Assembly: GCA_028707085.1 (NCBI GenBank) | Contig: JAQTUW010000004.1 | Span: 1 to 64,000, forward strand | From: Methylococcales bacterium | Lineage (GTDB): Bacteria; Pseudomonadota; Gammaproteobacteria; Methylococcales; Methylomonadaceae | Length of the DNA stretch: 64,000 nt | Direction of reading: 5' to 3' | In this document: positions 45,224 to 55,113 of the stretch, one piece after another | How the letters are laid out: the number at the start of each line of letters is the position of its first letter | Numbering within the stretch: the first letter of the stretch is position 1 | Program-made: the position numbers and the translations under genes | Notes under the pieces: generated by a model | What the model saw: the letters and a program-made list of their open reading frames with translations, nothing else | The model's database searches: none | Told to the model about the DNA's origin: nothing

Positions 45224-46706
45224 ACAGCCCGCCCGCTAGATACAGTAGTAAAACTAGCCCTGAAAATCCCGCAAACACCGTATTATCGCCCATTCGGGCA
45301 TAAGGCGTCAGACCAGCCATCGGGGTGATGCTGTCGGTCAGCGTCGTGGTGGTAAACAGTGGAGCCTGGCTACTAATCGCGCCGTCCGGTCTGATAAATC
45401 CTGTCATGCCGGTGTTGGTGGCCCGCGCCAGATAACGGCCGGTTTCCAGCGCCCGCATTTGCGCCATCTGCATGTGCTGGTAGGGTTGCGAGGAATCGCC
45501 GAACCAAGCGTCGTTGGTGACATTGACAATATAGGCCGCCTGATCTATCTGTCTGATCACCTGTTCGCCAAACGCATCTTCGTAACAGATGGTGGTGGTG
45601 AAAGGATAGCCGCCGGCGCGCAACAGGCTTTGCCTGTCTTCTCCGGCGCTAAAATCGCCCAGCGGTATGCTTATCAAATCCAGTATCCATCCGGATAAGG
45701 GCTGTAAAGGCAAATATTCGCCGAATGGCAGTAGGTGGTTTTTATGGTAGAACGCGGAATTTTCACCCAGCGCCAGCACACTGTTAAAATAGGCTTTGCC
45801 GTCGCCGCCGGTAGGCAGGCTGACCACCAGATCGGCATGATGCGCGCGGGCCACCGCTGTCAGCGGTTCGAGATAAAATTCCCGTACTTGCGATAAAAAG
45901 GCCGGGATGGCCGTTTCCGGCCAGATAATCACCCTGGAATCCCAATGTTGTTCGGTAAGTTGCCGATAAAGCTGCAAGGTGCTATCTTTCTGACTGGGCA
46001 GCCATTTCTGCGCCTGATTGATATTACCTTGTACCAGCGTAACCTTGAAAGGTTCGCCTATGGCTGTCGTCCATTCGTGTTGTCTCAGCAGGCCGCCGCC
46101 AGCCCAGACCAGCAGTAAACAGGTCAGGCCGGGCAGTAATTTCAGTCTGCCGCTCAGCATTTCCACGCCGGCAAATGCAGACAGCGCCAGCACGAAACCC
46201 ACCCCATAAACGCCTGACACCGGCGCGTATCCGGCCAGCGGCGTAGTCAGTTGACTATAACCAATTTGTAGCCAGGGAAAACCGTTCAATAGCCAGTAAC
46301 CGCGAAAATACTCGACGGCTACCCAGAGCAGGGCTGCCGCGGTCAGTCTGACAGCAATCTGTTTCGATCTTAATACCGGCGCCGTCAATCCGGCGGTCAG
46401 CGCCGGAAATACCGCCCAGACCCCGACCAGCAGCAGAGTCAGCAGTGCGGCGCTAAGCGCATCGGCTCCGCCGAAATCGTGAAGGCTGATGTATACCCAC
46501 CAGATACCGGAACCAAACAGGCCCAGTCCAAACAGATAAGCACACAGCATGGCTCTTGGCGGCGGCAGTTTCGACCACGACCCATACAGAAACATCAGAG
46601 CCGGCAAGGCGGCATAGGCGGCATCATAAGGCGCAAACGCCAGGGTGAGCAATATACCCATGAATGGGGCGGCAAACTCCCATTTCCAGTGCAATAGTTC
46701 GGTCAT
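45207..46706 (-). CDS. lnt: Apolipoprotein N-acyltransferase Lnt
   Basis: Adds the third acyl chain to lipoproteins in the inner membrane. 499 residues: six or so N-terminal helices (about 1-200), a periplasmic nitrilase-like domain and a C-terminal helix. The Glu-Lys-Cys triad is visible in IIWPETAIPAF, FYHKNHLLPFGEYLP and TTTICYEDAFGE. VTNDAWFGDSSQPYQHMQMAQMRALETGR is diagnostic. In many relatives lnt follows corC/ybeX; here it is downstream of a 5'-nucleotidase gene by 12 bases. Confidence 0.96.
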   Translation of the reverse strand: MTELLHWKWEFAAPFMGILLTLAFAPYDAAYAALPALMFLYGSWSKLPPPRAMLCAYLFGLGLFGSGIWWVYISLHDFGGADALSAALLTLLLVGVWAVFPALTAGLTAPVLRSKQIAVRLTAAALLWVAVEYFRGYWLLNGFPWLQIGYSQLTTPLAGYAPVSGVYGVGFVLALSAFAGVEMLSGRLKLLPGLTCLLLVWAGGGLLRQHEWTTAIGEPFKVTLVQGNINQAQKWLPSQKDSTLQLYRQLTEQHWDSRVIIWPETAIPAFLSQVREFYLEPLTAVARAHHADLVVSLPTGGDGKAYFNSVLALGENSAFYHKNHLLPFGEYLPLQPLSGWILDLISIPLGDFSAGEDRQSLLRAGGYPFTTTICYEDAFGEQVIRQIDQAAYIVNVTNDAWFGDSSQPYQHMQMAQMRALETGRYLARATNTGMTGFIRPDGAISSQAPLFTTTTLTDSITPMAGLTPYARMGDNTVFAGFSGLVLLLYLAGGLFKNRN

Positions 46707-46718
46707 GACCGATGGTTA

Positions 46719-47612
46719 TCAGCTTTGATTCTTGATGCCATGCGGAACATGGGCGGCGGTAATCTGGTGCTGCTCTGCCGATTCGCAATGACCTTTCTGG
46801 TCGTCAAAGAAAATGTCGGCGGCAAAGGCTTTTAAAAACGCGCCCTTGGGCAGTCCGCCCAGAAACAGCGCCTCGTCAATGCGGATGCCCCAGGCGCGCA
46901 AAGTTCTGACCACGCGTTCATGTGCTGGCGCGGCTCGCGCTGTGACCAGTGCGGTGCGAATGGGCGATTTGTCTTCATCAAAATGGGTCTGGATGCGATG
47001 CAGTGCGCTGAGAAAGCCTTTAAGCGGTCCGCCGGGTAAAGGCCTATGGGCTTCATTACGTTCATTTGCGGTAAATGCAGCCAGCCCATGCTGTTGGAAA
47101 ATGCGTTCCGATTCGTCGGAAAACAGCACGGAATCACCGTCAAAGGCAATCCTCAATTGAGCAGAAGGATTGGAGCCGGAGCCCGAAACAATGGTCGCGG
47201 CTGCATAACCGGCAGACAATGCCTTGCTGACATCCTCGCTGTTTGCGGACAGGAATAGATCAGCCCCAAAGGCGGGAATATATTCGTAGGGTGAAACGCC
47301 GCTGGTAAAAGCCGCCCGGCTGATCGTCAGATTATGGTGCCTGATGGAATTGAAGATGCGTAGTCCGGTGTCGGCGCTATTTTGGGAAAGCAGGATGATT
47401 TCAACCAGCGGCGTTGCAGGAAAAGCCTGGTTGATGTCCAGAAATTTTTTGACCAGCAAAAAACCGAAGCCCGGCTCCAGGATTTCATTTTCATGATCGA
47501 CCTGATACTGGCAAAACGCTTCCTTGCCCTGTTTCTCGAAAATCGCATGCGATTCATCGAGATTGAACAGGGCGCGGGATGAAACGGCAACCACAAGTTT
47601 TTGATTATCCAT
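46719..47612 (-). CDS. 5'-nucleotidase, cN-I-like family
   Basis: 297 residues. Nucleophile region LVVAVSSRALFNLDESHAIFE, a LLSQNSADTGLRIFNSI block (HAD motif II region), IAFDGDSVLFSDESERIF with paired aspartates, and DIFFDDQKGHCE near the C-terminus. This is the bacterial relative of cytosolic 5'-nucleotidase I; it would dephosphorylate nucleoside monophosphates. Cytoplasmic. In line with lnt and probably in the same operon. Confidence 0.88.
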   Translation of the reverse strand: MDNQKLVVAVSSRALFNLDESHAIFEKQGKEAFCQYQVDHENEILEPGFGFLLVKKFLDINQAFPATPLVEIILLSQNSADTGLRIFNSIRHHNLTISRAAFTSGVSPYEYIPAFGADLFLSANSEDVSKALSAGYAAATIVSGSGSNPSAQLRIAFDGDSVLFSDESERIFQQHGLAAFTANERNEAHRPLPGGPLKGFLSALHRIQTHFDEDKSPIRTALVTARAAPAHERVVRTLRAWGIRIDEALFLGGLPKGAFLKAFAADIFFDDQKGHCESAEQHQITAAHVPHGIKNQS

Positions 47613-47632
47613 TGCTATGCCGGTTCGAAAAA

Positions 47633-49201
47633 TTAGTTCTGATGATGGGTAATGCCGACTGAATCCAGATTCAGGGTTTTTTTGACTTTCGCCGCATAAC
47701 TCGCGGCTTCCGCCTGGGTCTTGAAGTCGTCGACGCTCAGTCTGTACCAGATTGCGCCTTTGGCTTCGGTTTTGCTGACTTTGGCGGGAATACCCTTGCT
47801 GGCGTATTCCTCCGCCTTGCGCTTTGCAAACCAGTCCTGTTTGAAGGCAATCAGATTAACCGCCCAGCTTTCTGCGGGCGCCGGCTTTCGGGTTTCCGAT
47901 TTCGGCGCTGGCTGTTGGGCTAGGGTTAAGGGCGGTTTTTTTTTTAAGGCGTCGATTTTATTCTGCAGTTCTTCAATCTTGGCGTCCACTTGCATATTCT
48001 GGGAATTTAAGGCCGCCATTTTTTTATTCAATGTGGCGTCTGTTTTGGTCGAAGCGGCATTTTTTTGCAGAATTTTATTGATTTCGGCAATCCGTCCGGC
48101 TGTCTGACTGTCTGCGGCTTTTAATTCGTTCAGTTGTTTCAGGATCGCTTCCTGGTCGGCCGCAACGCCGGCGGGAGCGGTTTTGGCCTGCTCCTGCAGC
48201 TTGGCGACGGTCTGTTGCAAATCATTCAGTCGGGTGCTGGTGCTGAAACTTTGAAAACCGATGCCGGCAGCCAGCAACAGGCTGCCGGTCGCTATCGCAT
48301 TGGCGATATAGGCCACGATAGGCTTCTGGCTGCCGGGAGCATGCCTGTTTTGCGGGTTGCTGTTAAATACGGATTTTAATTTCACGATCTCGTCCTGGCA
48401 TTTAATCATGCTGCGCCTGTCGGCTTTCTCGGCAATTTCCTGGATGAAGATCTGTTGTTGCCGAACCAGAAAATCAACCTGTTCGCTCAGGCCGGCAAGT
48501 TTTGCCGCCTGCTCCGGCATTGATTTTTCAGCATCCGCCGCAGGTGAAGGGCCGTCAATTTGTTTCGACTCGTCTGACGCCTCCGCCGCCAGGGGCTGAT
48601 GGGCCTGACTTGCCTGCATACTGGAAAATCCGGCAGCTTCCGGTACGGTTTTTGGTTCAGCCGCAGTGGCGACTGCTTTCTCGTCGCGCTCGGCGGGCGG
48701 GCGGGCGGACGCCAGCGCCGAATCGGATAATATTTCGGGGATGCTGGTGTCTATATAAGCGGCGGGTTCCAAGAAATCGGAAATGTCCCCCACCCGTTCC
48801 AGGGCGTCCACTTCGGGCAGGCTGATCTCATCGATGTTTTGCACCAGTTCCCTGTCGTTCTGGCTGCCGAATCCGGTTAGCTCATCAGGAATCAGAACCG
48901 CATCACGGCCGGGGGTAATGGCGATGTCGCCGAGTATCGTTTTGTCATCGGCGGCGGCAATGCCGGCTTCATGGTCGGTAAATTCGTCACGCGCGCCGTG
49001 GTGGCCGGTATCCTGAAAATCATTGCCGACCAGCAGGCGGTCTATGGTGTCTTCCTCGCCGATGTCGCCAACCCGATGGGCGTCATTGTTTTCATCAATA
49101 TTCAGGGTTGCAGGCGGGTCGTCTGCAAAAGTGTCGAGTGTTTTTCTAGGCCGGGTAGTTGTCGAATCTGCCATGGGGGTGTTCTCGGTAAGCGCAGTCA
49201 T
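47633..49201 (-). CDS. SPOR-domain membrane protein with coiled coil
   Basis: 522 residues. An acidic, low-complexity cytoplasmic N-terminus (about 1-240), a Gln/Glu-rich coiled coil, one membrane helix near 295-318 (IANAIATGSLLLAAGIGF), a periplasmic coiled coil (about 320-420), a proline-rich linker and a C-terminal SPOR domain (ESWAVNLIAFKQDWFAKRKAEEYASKG...), which binds denuded septal peptidoglycan. Architecture fits cell-division proteins such as DamX or DedD without being an orthologue I can name. Its ATG directly follows the methyltransferase stop (TAAATG). ATG ten codons in is an alternative. Confidence 0.8.
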   Translation of the reverse strand: MTALTENTPMADSTTTRPRKTLDTFADDPPATLNIDENNDAHRVGDIGEEDTIDRLLVGNDFQDTGHHGARDEFTDHEAGIAAADDKTILGDIAITPGRDAVLIPDELTGFGSQNDRELVQNIDEISLPEVDALERVGDISDFLEPAAYIDTSIPEILSDSALASARPPAERDEKAVATAAEPKTVPEAAGFSSMQASQAHQPLAAEASDESKQIDGPSPAADAEKSMPEQAAKLAGLSEQVDFLVRQQQIFIQEIAEKADRRSMIKCQDEIVKLKSVFNSNPQNRHAPGSQKPIVAYIANAIATGSLLLAAGIGFQSFSTSTRLNDLQQTVAKLQEQAKTAPAGVAADQEAILKQLNELKAADSQTAGRIAEINKILQKNAASTKTDATLNKKMAALNSQNMQVDAKIEELQNKIDALKKKPPLTLAQQPAPKSETRKPAPAESWAVNLIAFKQDWFAKRKAEEYASKGIPAKVSKTEAKGAIWYRLSVDDFKTQAEAASYAAKVKKTLNLDSVGITHHQN

Positions 49202-49957
49202 TTATTGCGGCAAGGGTTTGACGGCAACAAGCAGGGCGTTGACGTCCATGCGATGTTTTATGTCAATCTGCCTGAAACCGGATTCGGTCATTTGCCGGAT
49301 AGCGGTCGTTTCGCGCATGATGTGATTCTCGGATTCATCGTTAAACAGATGGATAATCCAGTGTTCAAGCAAATCCAGACGGTTGAGGTCGGTCAACACC
49401 TTGAAATAGCCCGCCACTTCCAGTTGGGTGTTGCGGGTATGAGCCGTCACATCGTCCAGTGCATACCGGTCGCCGTTAATAAACCAGCCGCCCGGCTTCA
49501 GGATGCGGTAAATTTCATTTAGCACCAGTCTGCGGTAATCGGCCTGAAAATTGTGTAGCGTATAAGCCGACGCCAGCACATCAAAACTGCCGCCGGGTTG
49601 AGCGCGCAGGGCGGTCAGGGCATCATCGCCGCTAAAACGCAATTTGCCGCTTTCAGCCCAGGTTTGCAAATTTTGCCGGGCCTGGCTCTGCATGGCGGGT
49701 TCGTTGTCAACGCTCAGCAATTGTAGATTTTGGTTTGCGGCGAGGATGGACAGGGTGGTAATACCCGTGCCGCCGCCCAGTTCGAGAACATGGACGGTGT
49801 CGTGGACGGTATCGTCTTTCCGCCGGCAGAATGCGGCAACCGTTTCCCCGACCAGTCTGCTCATTTCGGTCGCGAACGGGCAAATCAATTTCAGCAACTG
49901 GTAATCCTGGCCTATGACGCCGGAAAACATCGCGTCGAAATTTTGATGCGTACTCAT
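49202..49957 (-). CDS. Class I SAM-dependent methyltransferase
   Basis: 251 residues from ATG 49957, which overlaps the stop of the preceding gene as ATGA. Motif I VLELGGGTGITTL (about 55-67), motif II LLSVDNEPAMQ, then SFDVLASAYTLHNF and ILKPGGWFINGD. The substrate is not evident; the fold is close to UbiE-like and small-molecule methyltransferases. It is coupled to DUF1244 upstream and the SPOR gene downstream. Confidence 0.85.
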   Translation of the reverse strand: MSTHQNFDAMFSGVIGQDYQLLKLICPFATEMSRLVGETVAAFCRRKDDTVHDTVHVLELGGGTGITTLSILAANQNLQLLSVDNEPAMQSQARQNLQTWAESGKLRFSGDDALTALRAQPGGSFDVLASAYTLHNFQADYRRLVLNEIYRILKPGGWFINGDRYALDDVTAHTRNTQLEVAGYFKVLTDLNRLDLLEHWIIHLFNDESENHIMRETTAIRQMTESGFRQIDIKHRMDVNALLVAVKPLPQ

Positions 49958-50259
49958 GACGGCTGCTTCGATTTTTGCCGATCCTGGTAAATGGCCAATT
50001 GTTCGGCCGTGGCTTCGGTCTGATAACGGTCTTTCCATTCGCTGTAGGGCATGCCGTAAACGATTTCCCTGGCCTGTTCGTAGCCGATGTCCACGCTACG
50101 TTCGTCAGCGGCTTCAGCATACCATTTCGCCAGACAGTTCCGGCAAAAATCGCCATGTATCATCAGCTCAATGTTCTGCACTTCGGTGTGTTGCCTAAGA
50201 TGCGCCAGCAAACGCCTGAAGGCGGCTGCTTCAAGTTCGGTTTTAATGTCTTGAGTCAT
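49954..50259 (-). CDS. DUF1244 family protein
   Basis: 101 residues. The family core AFRRLLAHLRQHTEVQNIELMIHGDFCRNCLAKWYAEAA, with a CRNC pair, and MPYSEWKDRYQTEAT match DUF1244, a small helical protein with no known activity. Cysteines could bind metal. Coupled to the methyltransferase by ATGA. Confidence 0.88.
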   Translation of the reverse strand: MTQDIKTELEAAAFRRLLAHLRQHTEVQNIELMIHGDFCRNCLAKWYAEAADERSVDIGYEQAREIVYGMPYSEWKDRYQTEATAEQLAIYQDRQKSKQPS

Positions 50260-50641
50260 TGAATTCGCTCCAATCGAAATCGAGCTATTTTAGCAGCAAA
50301 CAGCCGTATAAAAACAATTGAATATCAGCGTCTTGTTCAGGCAATAGTCCGGAATGCGGTGTTTTTGTATACAATTTGAATTCAAGATCATACAATGCCA
50401 CAATCTTGAAGGCCGCCCGATTTTTGTGAGCATCGAATACGCTTCCTTCAACAGCTTGACCTGCCGAGTTTGGCTGACCGGTTCGACTTTATTTTATTGT
50501 CGCACAGAAAATTCATGCCTTCCGCCTCGTGGAGAGGATTGGCGTGAGTCTATTAAAAGAACCGGAATTCGATGTGCAAATAATATAATTATATTTAAGA
50601 ATTATCCTTAAGCCTGACCATAGTCCTCTTAGTTATCAAAC
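50260..50641. other. Intergenic region between divergent operons
   Basis: About 380 AT-rich bases between DUF1244 (minus) and yciB (plus). It must hold promoters for both, but no hexamer pair is convincing and no structured RNA was recognised. Confidence 0.35.
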
Positions 50642-51184
50642 ATGAAGCCGCTCTTAGAATTTTTTCCCATCATACTTTTTTTTGTTGTTTATAAATTATA
50701 CGATATCTATGCCGCCACTGCGGTGGTCATAGCCGCCACCATTTTACAGGTCATCACCTACTGGTTTCTGTACCGGAAAGTGGAAACCCTGCAATGGATA
50801 ACCCTGGGTCTGATTCTGGTAATGGGGGGGGCGACGCTGTACTTGCAGAATGAACAGTTTATCAAATGGAAACTGACCGTTATCGAATGGCTATTTGGCG
50901 GCGCTTTTCTGGTGAGCCATTTTTTAGGCAGAAAAACCTTTATTGAGCGGATGATGGGCGGCAATCTTGAGCTGCCTTCGCAGATATGGAAGCGACTGAA
51001 TCTGAGCTGGTCACTGTTTTTCATCAGTATCGGTTTTCTCAATCTGTACGTCATGTCCAATTACAGTACGGACGAATGGGTTAATTTTAAGACTTTCGGC
51101 GTTCCCGTTCTGATGGTGGTTTTTGTTGGGGTGCAAATGCTGTTTCTATACAAACATGTTCCCAGTACCGAGACCAAAAAATAA
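50642..51184 (+). CDS. yciB: Inner-membrane septation protein A, YciB
   Basis: 180 residues, five hydrophobic helices. The N-terminus [24 protein letters not shown] and the later [19 protein letters not shown]-type block (here [20 protein letters not shown]), [14 protein letters not shown], and [21 protein letters not shown] are near-invariant in YciB/IspZ. Linked to cell envelope and division in E. coli and Shigella. The stop shares its last base with the yciI start. Confidence 0.96.
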   Translation: MKPLLEFFPIILFFVVYKLYDIYAATAVVIAATILQVITYWFLYRKVETLQWITLGLILVMGGATLYLQNEQFIKWKLTVIEWLFGGAFLVSHFLGRKTFIERMMGGNLELPSQIWKRLNLSWSLFFISIGFLNLYVMSNYSTDEWVNFKTFGVPVLMVVFVGVQMLFLYKHVPSTETKK

Positions 51185-51486
51185 TGTTATACGCCATCAT
51201 GGCCGAAGATTCTCCCGGCAGTCTGGATAAAAGACTGGTTAGCCGTCCGGCCCACCTGCAACGATTACAGATATTACAGGATCAGGGGCGACTGGTGATG
51301 GCCGGCCCGCATCCGGCCATCGATGCCGAATCGCCAGGTGATGCGGGCTTTACCGGTAGCTTGATCGTTGCCGAATTCGGCAGTCTTGACGATGCTCGAA
51401 GCTGGGCGAATGCCGATCCTTATCATGCAGCGGGCGTTTACGCCCGTGTTGTTGTAAAACCCTTTAAACAAGTATTTCCACAATGA
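51184..51486 (+). CDS. yciI: YciI-like protein
   Basis: 100 residues, ferredoxin-like fold. [28 protein letters not shown] and [26 protein letters not shown] end (here [15 protein letters not shown]) match the YciI family, whose conserved His and Asp suggest an enzymatic or ligand-binding role that is still unclear. Usual neighbour of yciB in gammaproteobacteria. Confidence 0.94.
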   Translation: MLYAIMAEDSPGSLDKRLVSRPAHLQRLQILQDQGRLVMAGPHPAIDAESPGDAGFTGSLIVAEFGSLDDARSWANADPYHAAGVYARVVVKPFKQVFPQ

Positions 51487-51758
51487 CTACCGAACGTATC
51501 AGAGCCAGACTAACAGAAACCCTTAATCCGGAATTGATTGAAATTATTGATCAAAGCCCAGCCCATGCCGGTCATGCCGGCAATAAAAAAGGTGGCGGGC
51601 ATTATTACGTCACTATTGTTGCAGATGCTTTTGAGGGAAAATCGCTGATACAGAGACATCAGCTTATCTATCAAGCACTGGACGACATGATGAAAGAAGA
51701 AATTCATGCACTTGGTATCAATGCTTTAACCCCCTCTGAAAACTCAATAGGAAATTAA
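51483..51758 (+). CDS. BolA family protein
   Basis: 91 residues. [30 protein letters not shown], then [42 protein letters not shown], the BolA/YrbA signature with the invariant His of RHQ. It partners monothiol glutaredoxins in Fe-S or iron handling. ATGA overlap with yciI. Confidence 0.93.
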   Translation: MTTERIRARLTETLNPELIEIIDQSPAHAGHAGNKKGGGHYYVTIVADAFEGKSLIQRHQLIYQALDDMMKEEIHALGINALTPSENSIGN

Positions 51759-51760
51759 TA

Positions 51761-52690
51761 ATGAAACTGAAAGTCATTCCGCTCATTTTGGCAAGTGCAA
51801 CTTTGCTGCCCGGCTGTTTTGAAGAAAAAGCCAAAGAACCCGAAACAGCTTCGCAGGTAGTCGCCAAAGAAGATGCGGTTGCGTCCGTTAATGGCGTTTA
51901 CATTAGCAAGGAAACCCTGGCCGCTCTTCAAAAACAGATTTCGGAGCGTAGCCAGGGTCAGGCCATTCCAAAGGAGCAACTGGTGGATGAACTGGTGCAG
52001 CGTGAGTTGCTGGCCCAGGAAGCGATACAAAAACATCTGGATAAAACCCCGGAATTTATTCAGCGTATGGCGGAAATCAGAAACTCCCTGCTGTCGCAGA
52101 CTGCATTGCAAGACTATCTGAAAGCCAATCCGGTAACCGATCAGGAAATCAAGGCCGAATACGATTCCAAAATGGCTAATATGGGCAGCGAATATAAAGC
52201 CCGTCACATTTTGGTAAAAACCGAAGCCGAAGCTAAAAAACTGATCGCCGAACTGGAAAAAGGCGCTGATTTCGCCACTTTGGCCAAAAAACATTCCATC
52301 GATCCGATGGGCGCCGAAGGCGGCGATCTGGGCTGGTTTACGGCGGACAGAATGGTTGCGCCGTTCTCTGAAGCCGTCATCGCCCTGGAAAATGGCAAAT
52401 TTACCAAACAGCCGGTACAGACCCAGTTCGGCTGGCATATTATTCTTAGAGAAGATTCAAGACCTCTGACCCCGCCGCCGCTGGAAGCCGTAAAAGAACA
52501 GATTCGTTCCATGCTGCAACGCCAAAAAGCTCAGACCATGATCGAAAATCTGCGCAAATCGGCCAAGGTTGAAATCCTGCTGCCGCCTGCCGCTTCAGCC
52601 GAGCCGGCGGCAAAACCGGAAGCAGACACGGAAAACGCAACGCCTGCCGCCGCAGAATCAGCGCCGGCCGCCGAAACAACCGCAAAATAA
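51761..52690 (+). CDS. Parvulin-type peptidyl-prolyl isomerase lipoprotein
   Basis: 309 residues. Lipobox LLPGC with Cys at 19; a SurA/PrsA-like N-terminal helical region (VNGVYISKETLAALQKQISE... VDELVQRELLAQEAIQKHLDK); the rotamase domain at about 145-240 (YKARHILVKTEAEAKKLIAEL ... GADFATLAKKHSIDP ... GGDLGWF ... QFGWHII); and an Ala/Pro/Glu-rich tail. Lysines are frequent. Predicted periplasmic, anchored, assisting folding of exported proteins. It closes the yciB-yciI-bolA operon two bases after bolA. Confidence 0.92.
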   Translation: MKLKVIPLILASATLLPGCFEEKAKEPETASQVVAKEDAVASVNGVYISKETLAALQKQISERSQGQAIPKEQLVDELVQRELLAQEAIQKHLDKTPEFIQRMAEIRNSLLSQTALQDYLKANPVTDQEIKAEYDSKMANMGSEYKARHILVKTEAEAKKLIAELEKGADFATLAKKHSIDPMGAEGGDLGWFTADRMVAPFSEAVIALENGKFTKQPVQTQFGWHIILREDSRPLTPPPLEAVKEQIRSMLQRQKAQTMIENLRKSAKVEILLPPAASAEPAAKPEADTENATPAAAESAPAAETTAK

Positions 52691-53072
52691 TAAGCCTGCC
52701 CTGCAGCCGGGTGCTCAGCCACTCTGTCTGCAGGGCCAGCGCCTGTTCCGTTTTTCGTTCTGCATGGCATACTGTCTCAGCAACTGTTTTCACAGCTTGC
52801 CGGCTGGCAAAAAAGTTTGGCAAACTGCCGTATTCCGCAAGTGTCCGGTCGGTTGATTACCTCAAAAACAGCACGGCGCGGCTGAAAAAATATAATTTTT
52901 AATGAAAATGATTATTGTCACGAACTTCCTTTAAATGAAACAATCCAAGCAACAAACCGGATTTTTATGAGGAAATTCGCGGGGTCTGGCCAATATGCCG
53001 GATTGCAAGGTGGTGTTTGTTCGTGATTAAATAAGCGCCGCAAAATTCAAGTCCTTTTATTCAGAGCCGAAG
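52691..53072. other. Intergenic region before the formate dehydrogenase operon
   Basis: Contains GCCCTGCAG with CTGCAGGGC (about 52700-52735), arms of a possible hairpin after the isomerase gene, and an AT-rich stretch near 52890-52920 that would suit a promoter. No gene is supported. Confidence 0.35.
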
Positions 53073-53552
53073 ATGCAAGACTATCAAAATCAAAAATCCA
53101 CCGTACTGGATATAGTGAATGCCCATTTGTCCATGCCGGGCAACCTGTTGCCCATATTGCACGGCATCCAGGATACATTAGGCTATATTCCGCCGGCTGC
53201 TGTAGAGGACATAGCCAACGCCTTATATCTGTCGCATGCCGAAGTACACGGCGTCATCAGTTTTTATCACTATTTTCGCGACACCCCGCCAGGTAAAAGC
53301 ACCATCCATATTTGTCGCGCCGAGTCATGTCAGGCCATGGGCGGCAAAAAACTGGAAAATCACGCCAGACAGCAGCTAGGCATAGACTTCCATGAAACCA
53401 CAGCCGACGGCCGTTTTTCGCTGGAGCCGGTTTACTGTCTGGGTAACTGCGCCTGTTCGCCTTCCGTCACCATTGATAATGAAATTCATGGGCGAGTGAC
53501 GCCGGAAAAATTCGATCAACTGATAGCCGCAGGCAAAGGCGTAGCACAATGA
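53073..53552 (+). CDS. fdsG: NAD-dependent formate dehydrogenase gamma subunit FdsG
   Basis: 159 residues, NuoE-like. Helical N-terminus and thioredoxin-fold 2Fe-2S domain with four cysteines: HICRAESCQAMGG and VYCLGNCACSP. It passes electrons between the FMN/4Fe-4S subunit FdsB and the rest. First gene of fdsGBA; the stop overlaps the fdsB start (ATGA). Confidence 0.95.
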   Translation: MQDYQNQKSTVLDIVNAHLSMPGNLLPILHGIQDTLGYIPPAAVEDIANALYLSHAEVHGVISFYHYFRDTPPGKSTIHICRAESCQAMGGKKLENHARQQLGIDFHETTADGRFSLEPVYCLGNCACSPSVTIDNEIHGRVTPEKFDQLIAAGKGVAQ

Positions 53553-55096
53553 CCCGTTTATTTATTTCCCGCGACTCAACCGCGCTGTCCCTGGGGGCCG
53601 AGCAGGTCGCCGCCGCCATCCGGCAACAGGCGGCCGAAAACGGCCTGGATATAGACATTGTCCGCAATGGCTCGCGCGGCCTCTACTGGCTGGAGCCTCT
53701 GCTTGAGGTTGAAACCGGCCAGGGCCGGGTTGGCTACGGGCCGGTACAGCCGGCGGATGTCGCATCGCTACTGGAGCATGGTCTGCTTGAAGGCCGCGAG
53801 CATCCACTTTATCTCGGCAATATCGAAAAGTTGTTCTATTTCAAAAAACAGCACCGTCTGACTTTTGCCCGCGTCGGCCTGACCGATCCCGTCAATATAG
53901 ACGACTACCTGGCTCATGACGGCTATCGCGGTCTGAAAAACGCTCTGGCGTTACAGCCTGCCGAGATTGTCAAGCATGTCACCGACTCGGGCTTGCGTGG
54001 TCGCGGCGGCGCGGCATTTCCGACCGGCATCAAATGGAATACGGTGTTGAATGCGCCTGCGGAGCAGAAATACATCGTCTGCAATGCCGATGAGGGCGAT
54101 TCGGGTACTTTTTCCGACCGGATGATTATGGAAGGCGATCCGTTCGTACTCATAGAAGGCATGACCATTGCCGGTCTGGCGGTTGGCGCCACCCAGGGAT
54201 ATATTTATCTGCGGGTAGAGTACCCGCACGCCTATGTTGCATTGAATGAGGCGATCGCCGCGGCTATTCAGCGCGGTTATCTGGGTGAAAACATCCAGGG
54301 CAGCGGCAAAACGTTTCATCTGGAAGTGCGTCGCGGGGCAGGGGCCTACATCTGCGGCGAAGAGACCTCGCTGCTGGAAAGCCTGGAAGGCAAGCGCGGA
54401 TTGGTGCGCTTCAAGCCGCCTCTTCCGGCCATTGTTGGCCTGTTCGGCAAACCCACCATCGTCAACAATGTCATTTCGCTGGCCTCGATTCCGGTGATAC
54501 TCGATAAAGGCGGCGAATTTTACCGGGATTACGGCATGGGGCGCTCGCGCGGCACCCTGCCGTTACAACTGGCCGGCAATATCAGACATCCAGGACTGGT
54601 GGAGGCGGCGTTCGGCATGACTCTGCGTGAAGTGCTTTATGATTTCGGCGGCGGCTCCGCCTCCGGCCGGCCTATCCGGGCGGTACAGGTCGGCGGGCCG
54701 CTGGGCGCCTATCTGCATGAAGGCCAGTTCGATACCCCGCTGGATTACGAGGCTTTTGCCGCCATTTCGGCTGTGCTGGGCCATGGCGGCATCGTCGTAC
54801 ATGACGATACGGTCGATATGGCGGAAATGGCGCGTTACGCCATGGAATTTTGTGTGGAAGAATCCTGCGGCAAATGCACACCTTGCAGAATTGGTTCGAC
54901 ACGCGGCGTTGAGGTGATAGACCGTATTGTCGACGGCGCCGAAAAAGACAAAAACACCGAACTGCTACGGGATTTATGCAACACCATGACCTACGGTTCC
55001 TTGTGTGCGATGGGCGGCATGACACCTTATCCGGTGTTGAGTTCGCTCAATCATTTCCCTGAAGACTTTGGTTTGCAAGCGCCAAAGCCTGATTGA
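53549..55096 (+). CDS. fdsB: NAD-dependent formate dehydrogenase beta subunit FdsB
   Basis: 515 residues, NuoF-like diaphorase that reduces NAD+. An N-terminal thioredoxin-like extension (about 1-120) lacks cysteines. The core has the NADH site GLRGRGGAAFPTGIKW, the FMN site NADEGDSGTFSDR, GAGAYICGEETSLLESLEG, and the 4Fe-4S ligands ESCGKCTPCRIG plus a later Cys in LCNTMTYGSLCAMG. Soluble cytoplasmic complex with FdsG and FdsA. Confidence 0.95.
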   Translation: MTRLFISRDSTALSLGAEQVAAAIRQQAAENGLDIDIVRNGSRGLYWLEPLLEVETGQGRVGYGPVQPADVASLLEHGLLEGREHPLYLGNIEKLFYFKKQHRLTFARVGLTDPVNIDDYLAHDGYRGLKNALALQPAEIVKHVTDSGLRGRGGAAFPTGIKWNTVLNAPAEQKYIVCNADEGDSGTFSDRMIMEGDPFVLIEGMTIAGLAVGATQGYIYLRVEYPHAYVALNEAIAAAIQRGYLGENIQGSGKTFHLEVRRGAGAYICGEETSLLESLEGKRGLVRFKPPLPAIVGLFGKPTIVNNVISLASIPVILDKGGEFYRDYGMGRSRGTLPLQLAGNIRHPGLVEAAFGMTLREVLYDFGGGSASGRPIRAVQVGGPLGAYLHEGQFDTPLDYEAFAAISAVLGHGGIVVHDDTVDMAEMARYAMEFCVEESCGKCTPCRIGSTRGVEVIDRIVDGAEKDKNTELLRDLCNTMTYGSLCAMGGMTPYPVLSSLNHFPEDFGLQAPKPD

Positions 55097-55113
55097 TAAC
55101 CAGGAGACAGCTT

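Noticed and set aside
50354-50611. 85-codon ORF before yciB
   Set aside because: Composition looks random, no RBS, no family resemblance.
52893-52921. Fur-box-like AT-rich sequence before fdsG
   Set aside because: Only about 12 of 19 positions fit the Fur consensus, which is not convincing in an AT-rich stretch, and formate dehydrogenase is not a typical Fur target.
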